Assembly (NCBI RefSeq): GCF_027853915.1
Contig: NZ_JAQGLA010000073.1
Location: 1 to 40,339, forward strand
Direction: 5' to 3'
DNA from: Saccharopolyspora oryzae
Lineage (GTDB): Bacteria; Actinomycetota; Actinomycetes; Mycobacteriales; Pseudonocardiaceae
DNA: 40,339 bases
The notes under the pieces were generated by a model. That model did no database searches, was not told where the DNA came from, and saw only the letters and a program-made list of their open reading frames with translations. Below, piece by piece: positions 23,453 to 31,321 of this stretch. Position numbers and translations under genes: made by a program. The first letter of the stretch is position 1. Each line of letters opens with the position of its first letter.

Positions 23453-24951
23453 GCACCGTGATCGACGGGCAGTGGCGCCGCCAGGACCCCAAGACGATCG
23501 CCGCCATCGCCGGGCTGGTGCTGGCGCCGATGGTGCCGGCCGTCGCGGTCATGGCGATCTCCGGCGCCCCCACCAGTGCGATCCTGATCACGGCGGGGCT
23601 GTGGCTGGCCGCCGGACTGCTGTTCGCCGGTCTGTACGCTCTCGAATGGTGGTTCGCCTGGTACCGCATCACCCCGGAGCACTTCGAGCTCCGCAAGGGC
23701 GCCGTCACACGGAACCACCGCTCGATCCCCCGCGACCGGATCCGCAGCGTCGACCTCACCGCGAGCCTGAGCCACCGCGTCTTCGGCGTCACGACGGTGA
23801 AGGTCGGCACCGGCGGCCAGTCCGGCGACAGCAGCGAGCTGAAGCTCGACGCGATCTCCCGCCAGCACGCCGAATCGCTGCGCCAGGAGCTGCTGTTCGG
23901 CGATTCGTCCACTGTGGTCGATTCGGGCGTTCCAGCGCCGGAGACCAGCAGCACGCTGGCACGTCTCAACCCCGCGTGGCTGGCCTACTCCTCGCTGTCG
24001 GTGGGGTTGGCGCTGATCGTCTGGGGCGCGATCGGCTCCGCGATCGGATCGTTCAGCGAACTGCTGAAGGCCACCGGGGTGTTCAACGCCATCGGCGCAG
24101 CCGTGGTGGCGACCTCGCTGTGGCTGGTCGTCGCGGTCGGCGCCGCGCTCGCGCTGGCCGTCGGCGTGCTCGGCTCCTTCGTGCTGTCGCTGGAGATGTG
24201 GTGGGGATTCCGGCTGAGCCGTGACCGCGGGGACACCCTGCAGGTCAAGCGCGGCCTGCTCACCACCCGCTCGGTCTCGCTGGAAGAACGGCGGCTGCGC
24301 GGGATCGAGCTGGTGGAACCGCTGCTGCTGCGCTGGGCCGGCGGTGCTCGGCTGCACGCGGTGGCCACCGGCCTGAACCAGAAGAAGGAGGAGAACCAAC
24401 CGGACAACAAGACGCTGCTGCCCCCGGCTCCCCGCTCCGTGGCCTACCGGACCTCGGCAGCGGTGCTGCGCGAACCGCAGCCACCGTCGCAGGTCCCGTT
24501 GCGACATCACCCACGAGCGGCACTGCGACGACGCATCAACTGGGCGTTGATGGCCGCAGCACCGTTCTTGATCGCAGCAGTCGTGGCAGCGATGTACGGA
24601 TGGATCCCCGTGCCATTGGCGATCGCCGCAGGTGCGGCCGTCGTCCTGGTCTTCCTGGGGTTCGCAGTGGACGCCTACCGCAACCTCGGCCACCAGCTGA
24701 CCGACCGGTACCTGATCTCCCGCAACGGCAGCGGGATCCGGCGCACGGTCGTCCTGGAACGCGACGGGGTGATCGGCTGGAAGATGAGCCGCACCGTGTT
24801 CCAGCGGCGGTCGGGACTCATGACGGTCGGCGCGACGACCGCAGCGGGCAACAGCATCTACGAAGTGCACGACGTCGCCGAAGCCGACGGCCTCGCTCTG
24901 GCCGACGAAGCCCTCCCCGGACTCCTCGAGCCGTTCGTGGAACGGCGCTGA
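23449..24951 (+). CDS. Bacterial PH-domain membrane protein (YdbT-like)
   Basis: 500 residues with three bPH_2 domains separated by membrane helix pairs. Domain 1 is about residues 70-145 (ITPEHFELRKGAVTRNHRSI, PRDRIRSVDLTASLSHRVFG), domain 2 about 260-340 (LQVKRGLLTTRSVSLEERRL), domain 3 about 415-490 (YLISRNGSGIRRTVVLERDG). Helix pairs lie near 18-60, 180-250 and 360-410. Between domain 2 and the third helix pair is a variable basic linker. Translationally coupled to the smaller PH protein, with which it likely forms a membrane complex. With the glycosyltransferase before it, an envelope role is a reasonable guess; no enzyme activity is evident. Confidence 0.9.
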   Translation: MSTVIDGQWRRQDPKTIAAIAGLVLAPMVPAVAVMAISGAPTSAILITAGLWLAAGLLFAGLYALEWWFAWYRITPEHFELRKGAVTRNHRSIPRDRIRSVDLTASLSHRVFGVTTVKVGTGGQSGDSSELKLDAISRQHAESLRQELLFGDSSTVVDSGVPAPETSSTLARLNPAWLAYSSLSVGLALIVWGAIGSAIGSFSELLKATGVFNAIGAAVVATSLWLVVAVGAALALAVGVLGSFVLSLEMWWGFRLSRDRGDTLQVKRGLLTTRSVSLEERRLRGIELVEPLLLRWAGGARLHAVATGLNQKKEENQPDNKTLLPPAPRSVAYRTSAAVLREPQPPSQVPLRHHPRAALRRRINWALMAAAPFLIAAVVAAMYGWIPVPLAIAAGAAVVLVFLGFAVDAYRNLGHQLTDRYLISRNGSGIRRTVVLERDGVIGWKMSRTVFQRRSGLMTVGATTAAGNSIYEVHDVAEADGLALADEALPGLLEPFVERR

Positions 24952-25064
24952 GCGAAGAGGCCGGTTCGGAAACGGCTTGCGCAGCCGTACGGGAAGCGAA
25001 ACCCAGGACCCACCAGGGGTTTCGAAGTTCCGCTCCCCGCACCGCAGAACGAGCTGAAAAGCAC

Positions 25065-25110
25065 CGATGAGCGCGCCACCGAGCGGGGAGACCCGGGAAC
25101 GCGCTCATCG
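25065..25110. terminator. Hairpin terminator between convergent genes
   Basis: Perfect 11-base arms CGATGAGCGCG / CGCGCTCATCG with a 24-base loop, in the space between the PH-protein operon (plus) and the DUF397 gene (minus). Confidence 0.65.
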
Positions 25111-25126
25111 ACGCATGAAGTCGGGC

Positions 25127-25321
25127 TCAGCGATCGTCGAAGCAGCCGAGCTTGACACCGCTGACGAACTCGAGCCAACGCTGCTGCGCAACGGTGATCT
25201 GGCCACCGGACCTGTTCTTGGTATCGCGCACCCCGACGCAGTCAGCTCCGAAGCCGACCTCGACGCACTGCCCCTGACCTTGGGTACGCGTGCTGGTGCG
25301 CCAGTCGGTGATATCCACCAT
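25127..25321 (-). CDS. DUF397-family small protein
   Basis: 64 residues. VDITDWRTSTRTQGQGQCVE, VGVRDTKNRSGGQITVAQQR and WLEFVSGVK are the standard DUF397 blocks (W-K/R-S-x-x-S, C-V-E, V-RDSK, W-x-x-F). Its ATG directly abuts the TAG of the XRE gene, so the two are co-translated. DUF397 proteins occur by the hundred in actinobacteria as partners of XRE/DUF5753 regulators (the BldB/WhiJ/AbaA-like theme), and some behave as antagonists of the regulator in antitoxin-like manner. Its exact role here is unknown. Confidence 0.92.
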   Translation of the reverse strand: MVDITDWRTSTRTQGQGQCVEVGFGADCVGVRDTKNRSGGQITVAQQRWLEFVSGVKLGCFDDR

Positions 25322-26170
25322 CTACAACTCTCCTATGCGTTGTTGCATTAGTTCTACGGAACCGTCCGGATCTACCGCATGCGCGCGTAAATGGTCCATC
25401 ATCGTGACGTAGTTCGAGATCTCTATCTCGCGCTCGAGGTAGAGCCCGCCCACGTGGGTTTCCAGATAAACCACGTCGGGGTCGATGGAATTCGAGTAGC
25501 GCAGGATGACGAACGGCCCGGCCTGCGCCGGGTGCGCCCCCGCGTCCAGCGGCATCACCTGCAGGGTCACGTGCGGCAACTGCACGAGTTTCAGCAGGTG
25601 TTCCAGCTGTCGGCGGAGCACCCCGGGCCCACCGACCCGCCTGCGCAGGGCGGCTTCTCCCACCACCGCCCACAGCTCCAGCGGGTTGTCCCCCACAATC
25701 CGCTGCTGCCGCTGTATGCGCAGATCGACCCGTCGGCTGATCTCCGATTCATCGGCTCTGATGAGGGTCGCTTTCGTGATCGCATGCGCGTATTCACGCG
25801 TCTGGAGCAGTCCAGGAATGGCCTCGGCCTCGTAGGTGTGGATGGAGGACGCTTCCGCCTCCAAACCCACGTAGGTCTCGTACCACTCGGGCAGGACATC
25901 GCTGTAGGAATGCCACCAACCCCGTTTGCGGGCATCGCGCGCGAGGTTGATCAGCTGATCCCGCTCGCACCCCTCGACCCCGTAGAAATCCAGCAGTGCC
26001 GAAACATCTCCGACCGACGGAGATCGCTTCGCGGTTTCGAACCGCCCGATCTTCGCCTGCGTGCAGCCGAGATGCCCGGCGGCCTGCTGCTGGGTGACCT
26101 CCGCATGCGCCCGCAGTCGCCGCAGCTCAGCAGCTAAACGACGACGACGCACCGTGGGACTGACTGTCAT
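25322..26170 (-). CDS. XRE-family regulator with DUF5753 domain
   Basis: 282 residues. The helix-turn-helix is at about 8-62 (LAAELRRLRAHAEVTQQQAA, GHLGCTQAKIGRFETAKRSP). The rest is a DUF5753 domain: LEAEASSIHTYEAEAIPGLL, QTREYAHAI and VMPLDAGAHPAQAGPFVILR are its characteristic strings. The ATG at 26170 has an AGGATGGGG region upstream; another ATG nine bases earlier has no room for a ribosome site. Forms an operon with the DUF397 gene. Relatives (WhiJ-like) influence development or secondary metabolism in streptomycetes; the target here is unknown. Confidence 0.92.
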   Translation of the reverse strand: MTVSPTVRRRRLAAELRRLRAHAEVTQQQAAGHLGCTQAKIGRFETAKRSPSVGDVSALLDFYGVEGCERDQLINLARDARKRGWWHSYSDVLPEWYETYVGLEAEASSIHTYEAEAIPGLLQTREYAHAITKATLIRADESEISRRVDLRIQRQQRIVGDNPLELWAVVGEAALRRRVGGPGVLRRQLEHLLKLVQLPHVTLQVMPLDAGAHPAQAGPFVILRYSNSIDPDVVYLETHVGGLYLEREIEISNYVTMMDHLRAHAVDPDGSVELMQQRIGEL

Positions 26171-26918
26171 GAGCCCCATCCTGCCCGGAGGTCCACACTG
26201 AGTCACCAACCCATCACCCTCACGGCATTCGTCCACTAGCCCGCTCCGGCCAACCCGGTGGGCACCGATGCACATCGGATGGTGGCCGAAGATGGTTACG
26301 TTCCTCCCCCCAAACGAAGCACCATCGCCAAAATGGAGTACACCCACCCGGGGCTGGAAATCAATGGCGGGAACCGGGGAATACGAACGAAGACAACGCA
26401 AACGCTGGCATATTCCCGAGGCAAAACCCGGACATCCGATTTCAAATCCTGATAATCGGCGAACTCCGAGCAGCTGCCGGCGGAGCGCCACCGGACGAGA
26501 AGTTGGTATCCCAAACCGCCCGGATGCGCCCCCGCCCGCCAGCGAAACCCCGTGCATCGTGGGGGTTCTCAAATACGAGAATCGCCGACCGAGGCACGAT
26601 CACGCCCGGTTTTCCCGATGATCGCGGGCAAATCGGCCCGACACGCCGAGGGCGCGCAAGCGAAGCCACGCCGTGCTCACATGAGCAGCACGTTGCACGG
26701 GCTGCCACGAACCAACGGGATCCACCCGCCTCAGCCCTGCCGCGAGCACGAAAACCCGCGGCAGGATCAACAACGCGTTCGGACCAGTCACCGCGCCCGC
26801 CCCGGACGACATGGCGCGGCGAGCCGACCCGCACACCGCTCACCAGATGTCCACAGTAGACATTCCATTGCGCGCAACGAGGCCTCTTGGCCCTGACGAG
26901 TCCGGAAGAACGAGCCGC
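26171..26918. other. Long leader/spacer upstream of the XRE-DUF397 operon
   Basis: About 750 bases with no convincing gene; the open frames present have no recognisable motif and overlap one another. Parts (26230-26480) are clearly less GC-rich than neighbours. Short symmetries are seen: GATTTCAAATC (about 26438-26448), TTCTC-AAATAC-GAGAA (26566-26581), and TGCTCA-CA-TGAGCA (26674-26687). Some could be operators for the XRE protein. May be the remains of degraded DNA. Confidence 0.45.
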
Positions 26919-28652
26919 TCAGGGGCGCGGCACGTTGCGGAGGTTGCTGCGGGCCAGCTGGATCATCTTGCCCACCCCGCCGGACAGCACCGTCCGGCTC
27001 ACCGCCAGCGCGAACCCCTTCACCTGGTCCCCGGTGATCCGCGGCGGGATCGACAGCGCGTTCGGGTCGGTCACCACGTCCACCAGCGCGGGCCCCGGCC
27101 GCTGCAGCGCATCGGCCAACGCGTCGCGCACCTCGCCCGGCTTCTCCACCCGCACCGAGTGGATCCCCGCCGCGGCGGCGATCGCGGCGAAGTCGACGTG
27201 GTCGTGGTCGGTGCCGAAGTCGGGCAGACCGTCCACGAGCATCTCCAGCTTGACCATGCCCAGCGAGGAGTTGTTGAACACCACGACCTTCACCGGCAGC
27301 CGGTGGGTGCGCAGGCTCAGCAGGTCGCCGAGCAGCATGGCCAGCCCGCCGTCCCCGGACATCGAGATGACCTGCCGCTCGGGTTCGCAGATCTGCGCGC
27401 CGATGGCCTGCGGCAGCGCGTTGGCCATCGAGCCGTGCACGAAGGACCCGAGCACCCGCCGCCGTCCGTTCGGCGTGATGTAGCGGGCCGCCCACACGTT
27501 GCACATGCCGGTGTCCACAGTGAACACCGCGTCGTCCGCGGCGAGGTCGTCGAGCACGTCGGCGACGAACTCCGGGTGGATCGGCACCTGGGTCTCGACG
27601 TTGCGCGTGTAGGCGTCGACGACCCGCTCCAGCTGCCCGGCGTGCTCGCGCAGCATCCGGTCCAGGTAGGAGCGGTCGGTCTTCTGCTGGACGTGCGGCA
27701 GCACCGCGCGGATGGTCTCGGCGACATCGCCGTGCACGGCCAGGTCCAGCACCGTGCGCCGCCCCAGGTGGGCCGGCTCGATGTCGACCTGCACCGTGTT
27801 GGCCTGCGGCAGGAAGTTGTCGTACGGGAAGTCGGTGCCCAGCAGCACCACCAGGTCGGCGCGGTGCATCGCGTCGTAGCAGGCGCCGTAGCCGAGCAGA
27901 CCGCTCATCCCCACGTCGAAGGGGTTGTCGTACTGGATCCACTCCTTGCCGCGCAGGGCGTGCCCGACCGGCGCGTTCACCCGCGCGGCCAGCTCCATGA
28001 CCTCCTGGTGCGCGCCGCGCGTTCCCGCCCCGCAGAAGAACATCGGCCGCTCGGCCTGGTTCAGCTTCTCCGCCAGCGCGAGCAGCTGGTCCTGCGACGG
28101 CACGACCGTGGGCGGCTCGCACTCGATGATTCCCAGGCCGGTGGACGAGGCGACGGGCTTCTCGGCGACATCGCCCGGCAGCACCAGCACAGCAGCGCCG
28201 CGCCGACCGGACGCGGTCTGGATGGCGGTGCGCAGCAGCCGCGGCATCTGCTCGGGCTGCGAGAGCAGCTCGCAGAAGTGGCTGCACTCGTTGAACAGCT
28301 CCTCGGGGTGGGTCTCCTGGAAGAACCCGGTCCCGATCTGCGCGGACGGGATGTGCGAGGCCAGCGCCAGCACCGGCGCCCCGCTGCGGTGCGCGTCGAA
28401 CAGGCCGTTGATCAGGTGCAGGTTGCCGGGCCCGCAGCTGCCCGCGCAGACCGCGAGCCGTCCGGTCATCTGCGCTTCGGCACCGGCCGCGAACGCGGCG
28501 GCCTCCTCGTGGCGCACGTGCACCCACTCGATGCCCTCGGTGCGCCGCACGGCGTCCACCACGGGGTTGAGGCTGTCCCCGACGATGCCGTAGATGCGCC
28601 GGACACCGGCCTGCACGAGCACTTCGATGAGCTGATCGGCGACTGTGGGCAT
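26919..28652 (-). CDS. poxB: Pyruvate oxidase/pyruvate:quinone oxidoreductase PoxB
   Basis: 577 residues, collinear with Escherichia coli PoxB (572). Oxidises pyruvate to acetate and CO2 using TPP and FAD, passing electrons to quinone at the membrane. The TPP N-terminal domain has IYGIVGDSLNPVVDAVRR, the catalytic Glu in RHEEAAAFAAGAEAQ, and AVCAGSCGPGNLHLINGLFD; the FAD domain has HALRGKEWIQYDNPFDVGMS; the TPP/Mg motif is MSGDGGLAMLLGDLLSL with NNSSLGMV. The C-terminal segment (ALAVSRTVLSGGVGKMIQLA) corresponds to the lipid-activated tail. ATG with GGAGGA upstream. Stands alone; probably stationary-phase or overflow metabolism. Confidence 0.94.
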   Translation of the reverse strand: MPTVADQLIEVLVQAGVRRIYGIVGDSLNPVVDAVRRTEGIEWVHVRHEEAAAFAAGAEAQMTGRLAVCAGSCGPGNLHLINGLFDAHRSGAPVLALASHIPSAQIGTGFFQETHPEELFNECSHFCELLSQPEQMPRLLRTAIQTASGRRGAAVLVLPGDVAEKPVASSTGLGIIECEPPTVVPSQDQLLALAEKLNQAERPMFFCGAGTRGAHQEVMELAARVNAPVGHALRGKEWIQYDNPFDVGMSGLLGYGACYDAMHRADLVVLLGTDFPYDNFLPQANTVQVDIEPAHLGRRTVLDLAVHGDVAETIRAVLPHVQQKTDRSYLDRMLREHAGQLERVVDAYTRNVETQVPIHPEFVADVLDDLAADDAVFTVDTGMCNVWAARYITPNGRRRVLGSFVHGSMANALPQAIGAQICEPERQVISMSGDGGLAMLLGDLLSLRTHRLPVKVVVFNNSSLGMVKLEMLVDGLPDFGTDHDHVDFAAIAAAAGIHSVRVEKPGEVRDALADALQRPGPALVDVVTDPNALSIPPRITGDQVKGFALAVSRTVLSGGVGKMIQLARSNLRNVPRP

Positions 28653-28878
28653 GGCGGGGTCCTCCGGGGTGGTCGTGGGGGCTGGCCACCCACCCGTCTA
28701 CGCGCGGGGCGCGGCACCCGCAACTCGAAGTTCCGATCACTCGTCCGGTGGACATCTGTAACGATGCGGGCGAATCTCCCGATCTTCCCGTTGATCGAAG
28801 AATCCCTCACCGGTCCGGGCCCCGATGGCGCGCGCCCACCGGCGGGTTCGAATCCACTCCTGCTGGAAGGAAAACGCG

Positions 28879-29046
28879 GTGTCCATCCGCTTCTTCACCA
28901 CTTGTGCGCTGGCGCTGACCGCCTCGGCGGTCGCCGGGCTGCTGGTCGGCGGGTACATCGCGGCAGGCGATCGGCTACCGGCGCCGACACCCCAGGTCTC
29001 GCACGTCGTCCCGGCCGCGGGCGGCGCCAGCTTGCCGGGGCAGTGA
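28879..29046 (+). CDS. 55-residue small membrane or secreted protein
   Basis: GTG start with GGAAGG eight bases before it. The product is SIRFFTTCALALTASAVAGL (hydrophobic segment) followed by LVGGYIAAGDRLPAP and a short polar Pro/Gly tail. It could be a single-span membrane peptide or a small exported protein; a small-residue cleavage site is not clear. No family recognised. It lies 50 bases upstream of bcp on the same strand and 226 bases from the divergent poxB start. Coding status rests on the ribosome site and the clean membrane segment. Confidence 0.55.
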   Translation: MSIRFFTTCALALTASAVAGLLVGGYIAAGDRLPAPTPQVSHVVPAAGGASLPGQ

Positions 29047-29098
29047 CGTCGCTCCACCGGGCGGGACCGCGTCGGTGGCATCGGCTAGCGTCGGGTGC

Positions 29099-29572
29099 AT
29101 GAGTGAGCAGAACCGACTCTCGATCGGCGACAAGGCACCCGAGTTCTCGCTGCTGGACGCCGACGGCAACACCGTCTCGCTGAGCGACTACCGCGGCCGG
29201 TCCGTCGTGGTGTACTTCTACCCCGCCGCCAGCACCCCGGGCTGCACCAAGGAGGCCTGCGACTTCCGGGACAGCCTCGCGGTGCTCAACGACGCCGGCT
29301 TCGACGTCCTCGGCATCTCCCCGGACAAGCCGGCCAAGCTGGCTGCTTTCCGCGACGCGGAAGGCCTGACCTTCCCGCTGCTGGCCGACGAGGACAAGTC
29401 GGTCATGACCGCGTGGGGCGCCTTCGGCGAGAAGCAGAACTACGGCAAGACCGTGCAGGGCGTGATCCGCTCGACGTTCGTGGTCGACGCGGACGGCAAG
29501 ATCGCCAAGGCCCTGTACAACGTCAAGGCCACCGGCCACGTCGAGCGGCTCCGCAAGGACCTCGGCGTCTGA
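29099..29572 (+). CDS. bcp: Thioredoxin-dependent peroxiredoxin Bcp (PrxQ)
   Basis: 157 residues, full length for PrxQ/Bcp. Reduces hydrogen peroxide and organic peroxides in the cytoplasm. The peroxidatic Cys49 is in YPAASTPGCTKEACDFRD; Cys54, five residues later, is the resolving Cys of the alpha-2 type. LSIGDKAPEFSLLDADGNTV and VLGISPDKPAKLAAF are typical. The ATG lies in GTGCATGAG with a weak ribosome site; a longer reading to 29075 adds no family sequence. Monocistronic or preceded by the 55-residue gene; terminated by the hairpin at 29584. Confidence 0.95.
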   Translation: MSEQNRLSIGDKAPEFSLLDADGNTVSLSDYRGRSVVVYFYPAASTPGCTKEACDFRDSLAVLNDAGFDVLGISPDKPAKLAAFRDAEGLTFPLLADEDKSVMTAWGAFGEKQNYGKTVQGVIRSTFVVDADGKIAKALYNVKATGHVERLRKDLGV

Positions 29573-29583
29573 CCTGGCGGAAA

Positions 29584-29606
29584 GGGCACCGACCCGGCCG
29601 GTGCCC
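29584..29606. terminator. Hairpin terminator of bcp / TSUP gene
   Basis: GGGCACCG / CGGTGCCC stem (8 bp) with a 7-base loop in the 52-base space between convergent genes. Confidence 0.6.
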
Positions 29607-29624
29607 CCGATTCCCCTTCCTCGG

Positions 29625-30389
29625 TCAGTCGAGGAACATGTAGATCGCGACGCCTGCGGCGATGGCCACCACCAGGTAGCGGAGCAGGTTCGCGGGGAGC
29701 TTCTGGGCGACCTTGCCGCCCACGTATCCGCCCAGCACCGTGGTGGGCACGAGCGTCAGCACCGCCACCCAGTCGACCGGCGCGATCAGCGCGTAGACGA
29801 CCAGGGTCACCGCGCTGCCGATCATGCCCAGCCAGCTCTTGAGCGCGTTCAGCCGACGCATCGAGTCGGTCGCGGCCAGCACCAGGATCGCGATCAGGAT
29901 GACGCTGCGCGCCCCGCCGAAGTAGCCGCCGTAGATCGAGGCGAAGAAGATCCCGACGGTCAGCAGGACCGTGCGGTCCGGGGCGTTCTCGTCGGGCGTG
30001 CCGAGCCACTTGCGGATGATGTTCTGGAAGGCCATCAGCAGCGCCGACAGCGCGATCAGTGCGGGCACCACGGCGTCGAACACCTTGCCCGGCAAGATCA
30101 TCAGCAGCACGCAGCCCAGCGCCGACCCGACCACCGCGGCCGCCGAGGTCAGCCACAGCCGCCGCGGGGTGCCCCGGAGGTCGTCGCGCTGGCCGATCGC
30201 GGCCCCCACGAACCCGGGCCCCTGGGCCACCGAGTTGGTCACGTTCGCCACCAACGGCGGCATCCCGGTCGCCAGCAGGGCCGGGAAGACCAGCAGAGAT
30301 CCGCCCCCGGCCACCGCGTTGATCGCGCCGGAGAGGAACCCGACGACGACTAGCAGCACCAACTCGAGCCATTCGGTCAACACGACCAC
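29625..30389 (-). CDS. TSUP-family (TauE/SafE) anion transporter
   Basis: About 254 residues, eight hydrophobic segments. The first conserved motif is GFLSGAINAVAGGGSLLVFP, repeated in weaker form as SIYGGYFGGARSVILI in the second half, the usual internal duplication of TSUP proteins. These export or import sulfite, sulfoacetate or related organic anions. The GTG at 30389 has GGGAG nine bases upstream; the reading to 30407 begins inside that site. Alone on the minus strand, convergent with bcp. Substrate unknown. Confidence 0.9.
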   Translation of the reverse strand: MVVLTEWLELVLLVVVGFLSGAINAVAGGGSLLVFPALLATGMPPLVANVTNSVAQGPGFVGAAIGQRDDLRGTPRRLWLTSAAAVVGSALGCVLLMILPGKVFDAVVPALIALSALLMAFQNIIRKWLGTPDENAPDRTVLLTVGIFFASIYGGYFGGARSVILIAILVLAATDSMRRLNALKSWLGMIGSAVTLVVYALIAPVDWVAVLTLVPTTVLGGYVGGKVAQKLPANLLRYLVVAIAAGVAIYMFLD

Positions 30390-30559
30390 CGAAGTTAGCT
30401 CCCGCAACGACCCCAGTCCCCGCCAGGGCGACCGGCATCACACCACCCGGAACACCACCCCAGCACCCTGCGACGCCGCGATCAGCCCATAACGCCGTTG
30501 CACAACACTGGTCCCACCTCAGCCGGGACCCGGCGGCATCACCGGATGCTCGACAACCG

Positions 30560-30970
30560 CTACCAGAGGTGCGATTCGGTCGCGTGGATGGAGGCGATGC
30601 AAGCATCGAAGATCTGCACCCATTCCTGCGGCTGCAGAGACCTGTTCACCGACATGCCACGACCGAGGTGCTTGTACCAGCGCAGCTCGACACCACCCAC
30701 GCCCTCGACGTGCGCCACGAAGTTCGGCGGTGGCACATCCTCGTCTCCGTCCGGGTACCGGTAACCGCGCTGCCTCCGGTTCCGACCACCGATGTCCCCC
30801 GCACACCGGCGTGTCAGCCCCCGCTTCCTCGCACTTGGCCGGGAGCGTCCACATCGAAGACTTCGCAGACAGCCGCATTCCGGACGGACGTGGCGATCTC
30901 CACGCAAGCGATCCGCTGTGACAGCAACTCGTTGCGGCTGCGCCAAATTCGGTCGTGTTCGAGAAGCCCA
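30560..30970 (-). pseudogene. Probable decayed gene, family unknown
   Basis: Two minus-strand frames each carry coding-like sequence with high third-position GC but in different phase. The upstream piece (to about 30814) reads RSRNELLSQRIACVEIATSV and VCEVFDVDAP then stops; the downstream piece (to 30560) reads RYPDGDEDVPPPNFVAHVEG and RWYKHLGRGMSVNRSLQPQE, ending ATESHLW. A frameshift near 30800 in one original gene would explain both. I recognise no family. It lies in a 0.9-kb stretch without intact genes. Confidence 0.4.
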
Positions 30971-31020
30971 CCCTCCGCGTCGCGAGCGAGTGCGCTCGAT
31001 GAACGCCTGGATGCCGGCGA

Positions 31021-31075
31021 AAGTCCGCGTCCTTCCAGTTCGGCGCTGGTTCGGGCTTCACCTTCCAAAACGAAG
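31021..31075 (-). pseudogene. Degenerate duplicate of the rdgB 3' region
   Basis: AGTTCGGCGCTGGTTCGGG at 31037-31055 is identical to 31407-31425 inside rdgB, and flanking bases on both sides align (AGTCCGCGTCCTT, CGAAGA). Translated on the minus strand it gives FVLEGEARTSAELEG, against FVPEGETRTSAELSPEE in RdgB. Eight to ten bases are deleted after the identical block. A fragment of an old local duplication, 370 bases from the source. Confidence 0.75.
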
Positions 31076-31137
31076 ACCGAAGTGCTGGGTCGGGGGTTCC
31101 GGCACCAATCAGAAGTCACGTTTGTGCAGGTCAAGTA

Positions 31138-31207
31138 CCGTGAGTCTTTTGGGGTGCTATGACGCCCCAAAAGACTCACGGGTCATGACCAGCGAGAACT
31201 GATCCGC
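31138..31207. repeat. Dispersed palindromic repeat, family B copy 2
   Basis: Perfect 17-base arms (CCGTGAGTCTTTTGGGG and complement) around TGCTATGACG, followed by GGTCATGACCAGCGAGAACT. Arms, centre (CTAT) and tail resemble copy 1 at 5844-5916. It lies between the rdgB fragment and intact rdgB, where a separate terminator (31268-31303) is also present. Confidence 0.7.
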
Positions 31208-31267
31208 ATCCGGCAACTCATGCAGGTGTCCTGGTCGGAAGGTGGCGCACTCGACCGGTGAACGAGT

Positions 31268-31303
31268 GAAGGGCCCCTCGACCAGTGGTCGGAGGGGCCC
31301 TTC
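31268..31303. terminator. Hairpin terminator of the rph-rdgB operon
   Basis: GAAGGGCCCCTC / GAGGGGCCCTTC perfect 12-base stem extended by GACCA/TGGTC with one bulge; 19 bases beyond the rdgB stop codon on the minus strand. Confidence 0.85.
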
Positions 31304-31321
31304 AACAGGAAGTTCGCGTGC

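Noticed and set aside
26442..26859. Overlapping 110-130 codon frames upstream of poxB/XRE genes
   Set aside because: No ribosome site, no recognisable motif, and Arg/Pro-rich composition typical of chance frames.
28854..28866. GGTTCGAATCC resembling a tRNA T-loop
   Set aside because: Flanking bases do not pair into a T-stem, and no acceptor, D or anticodon stem can be built upstream.
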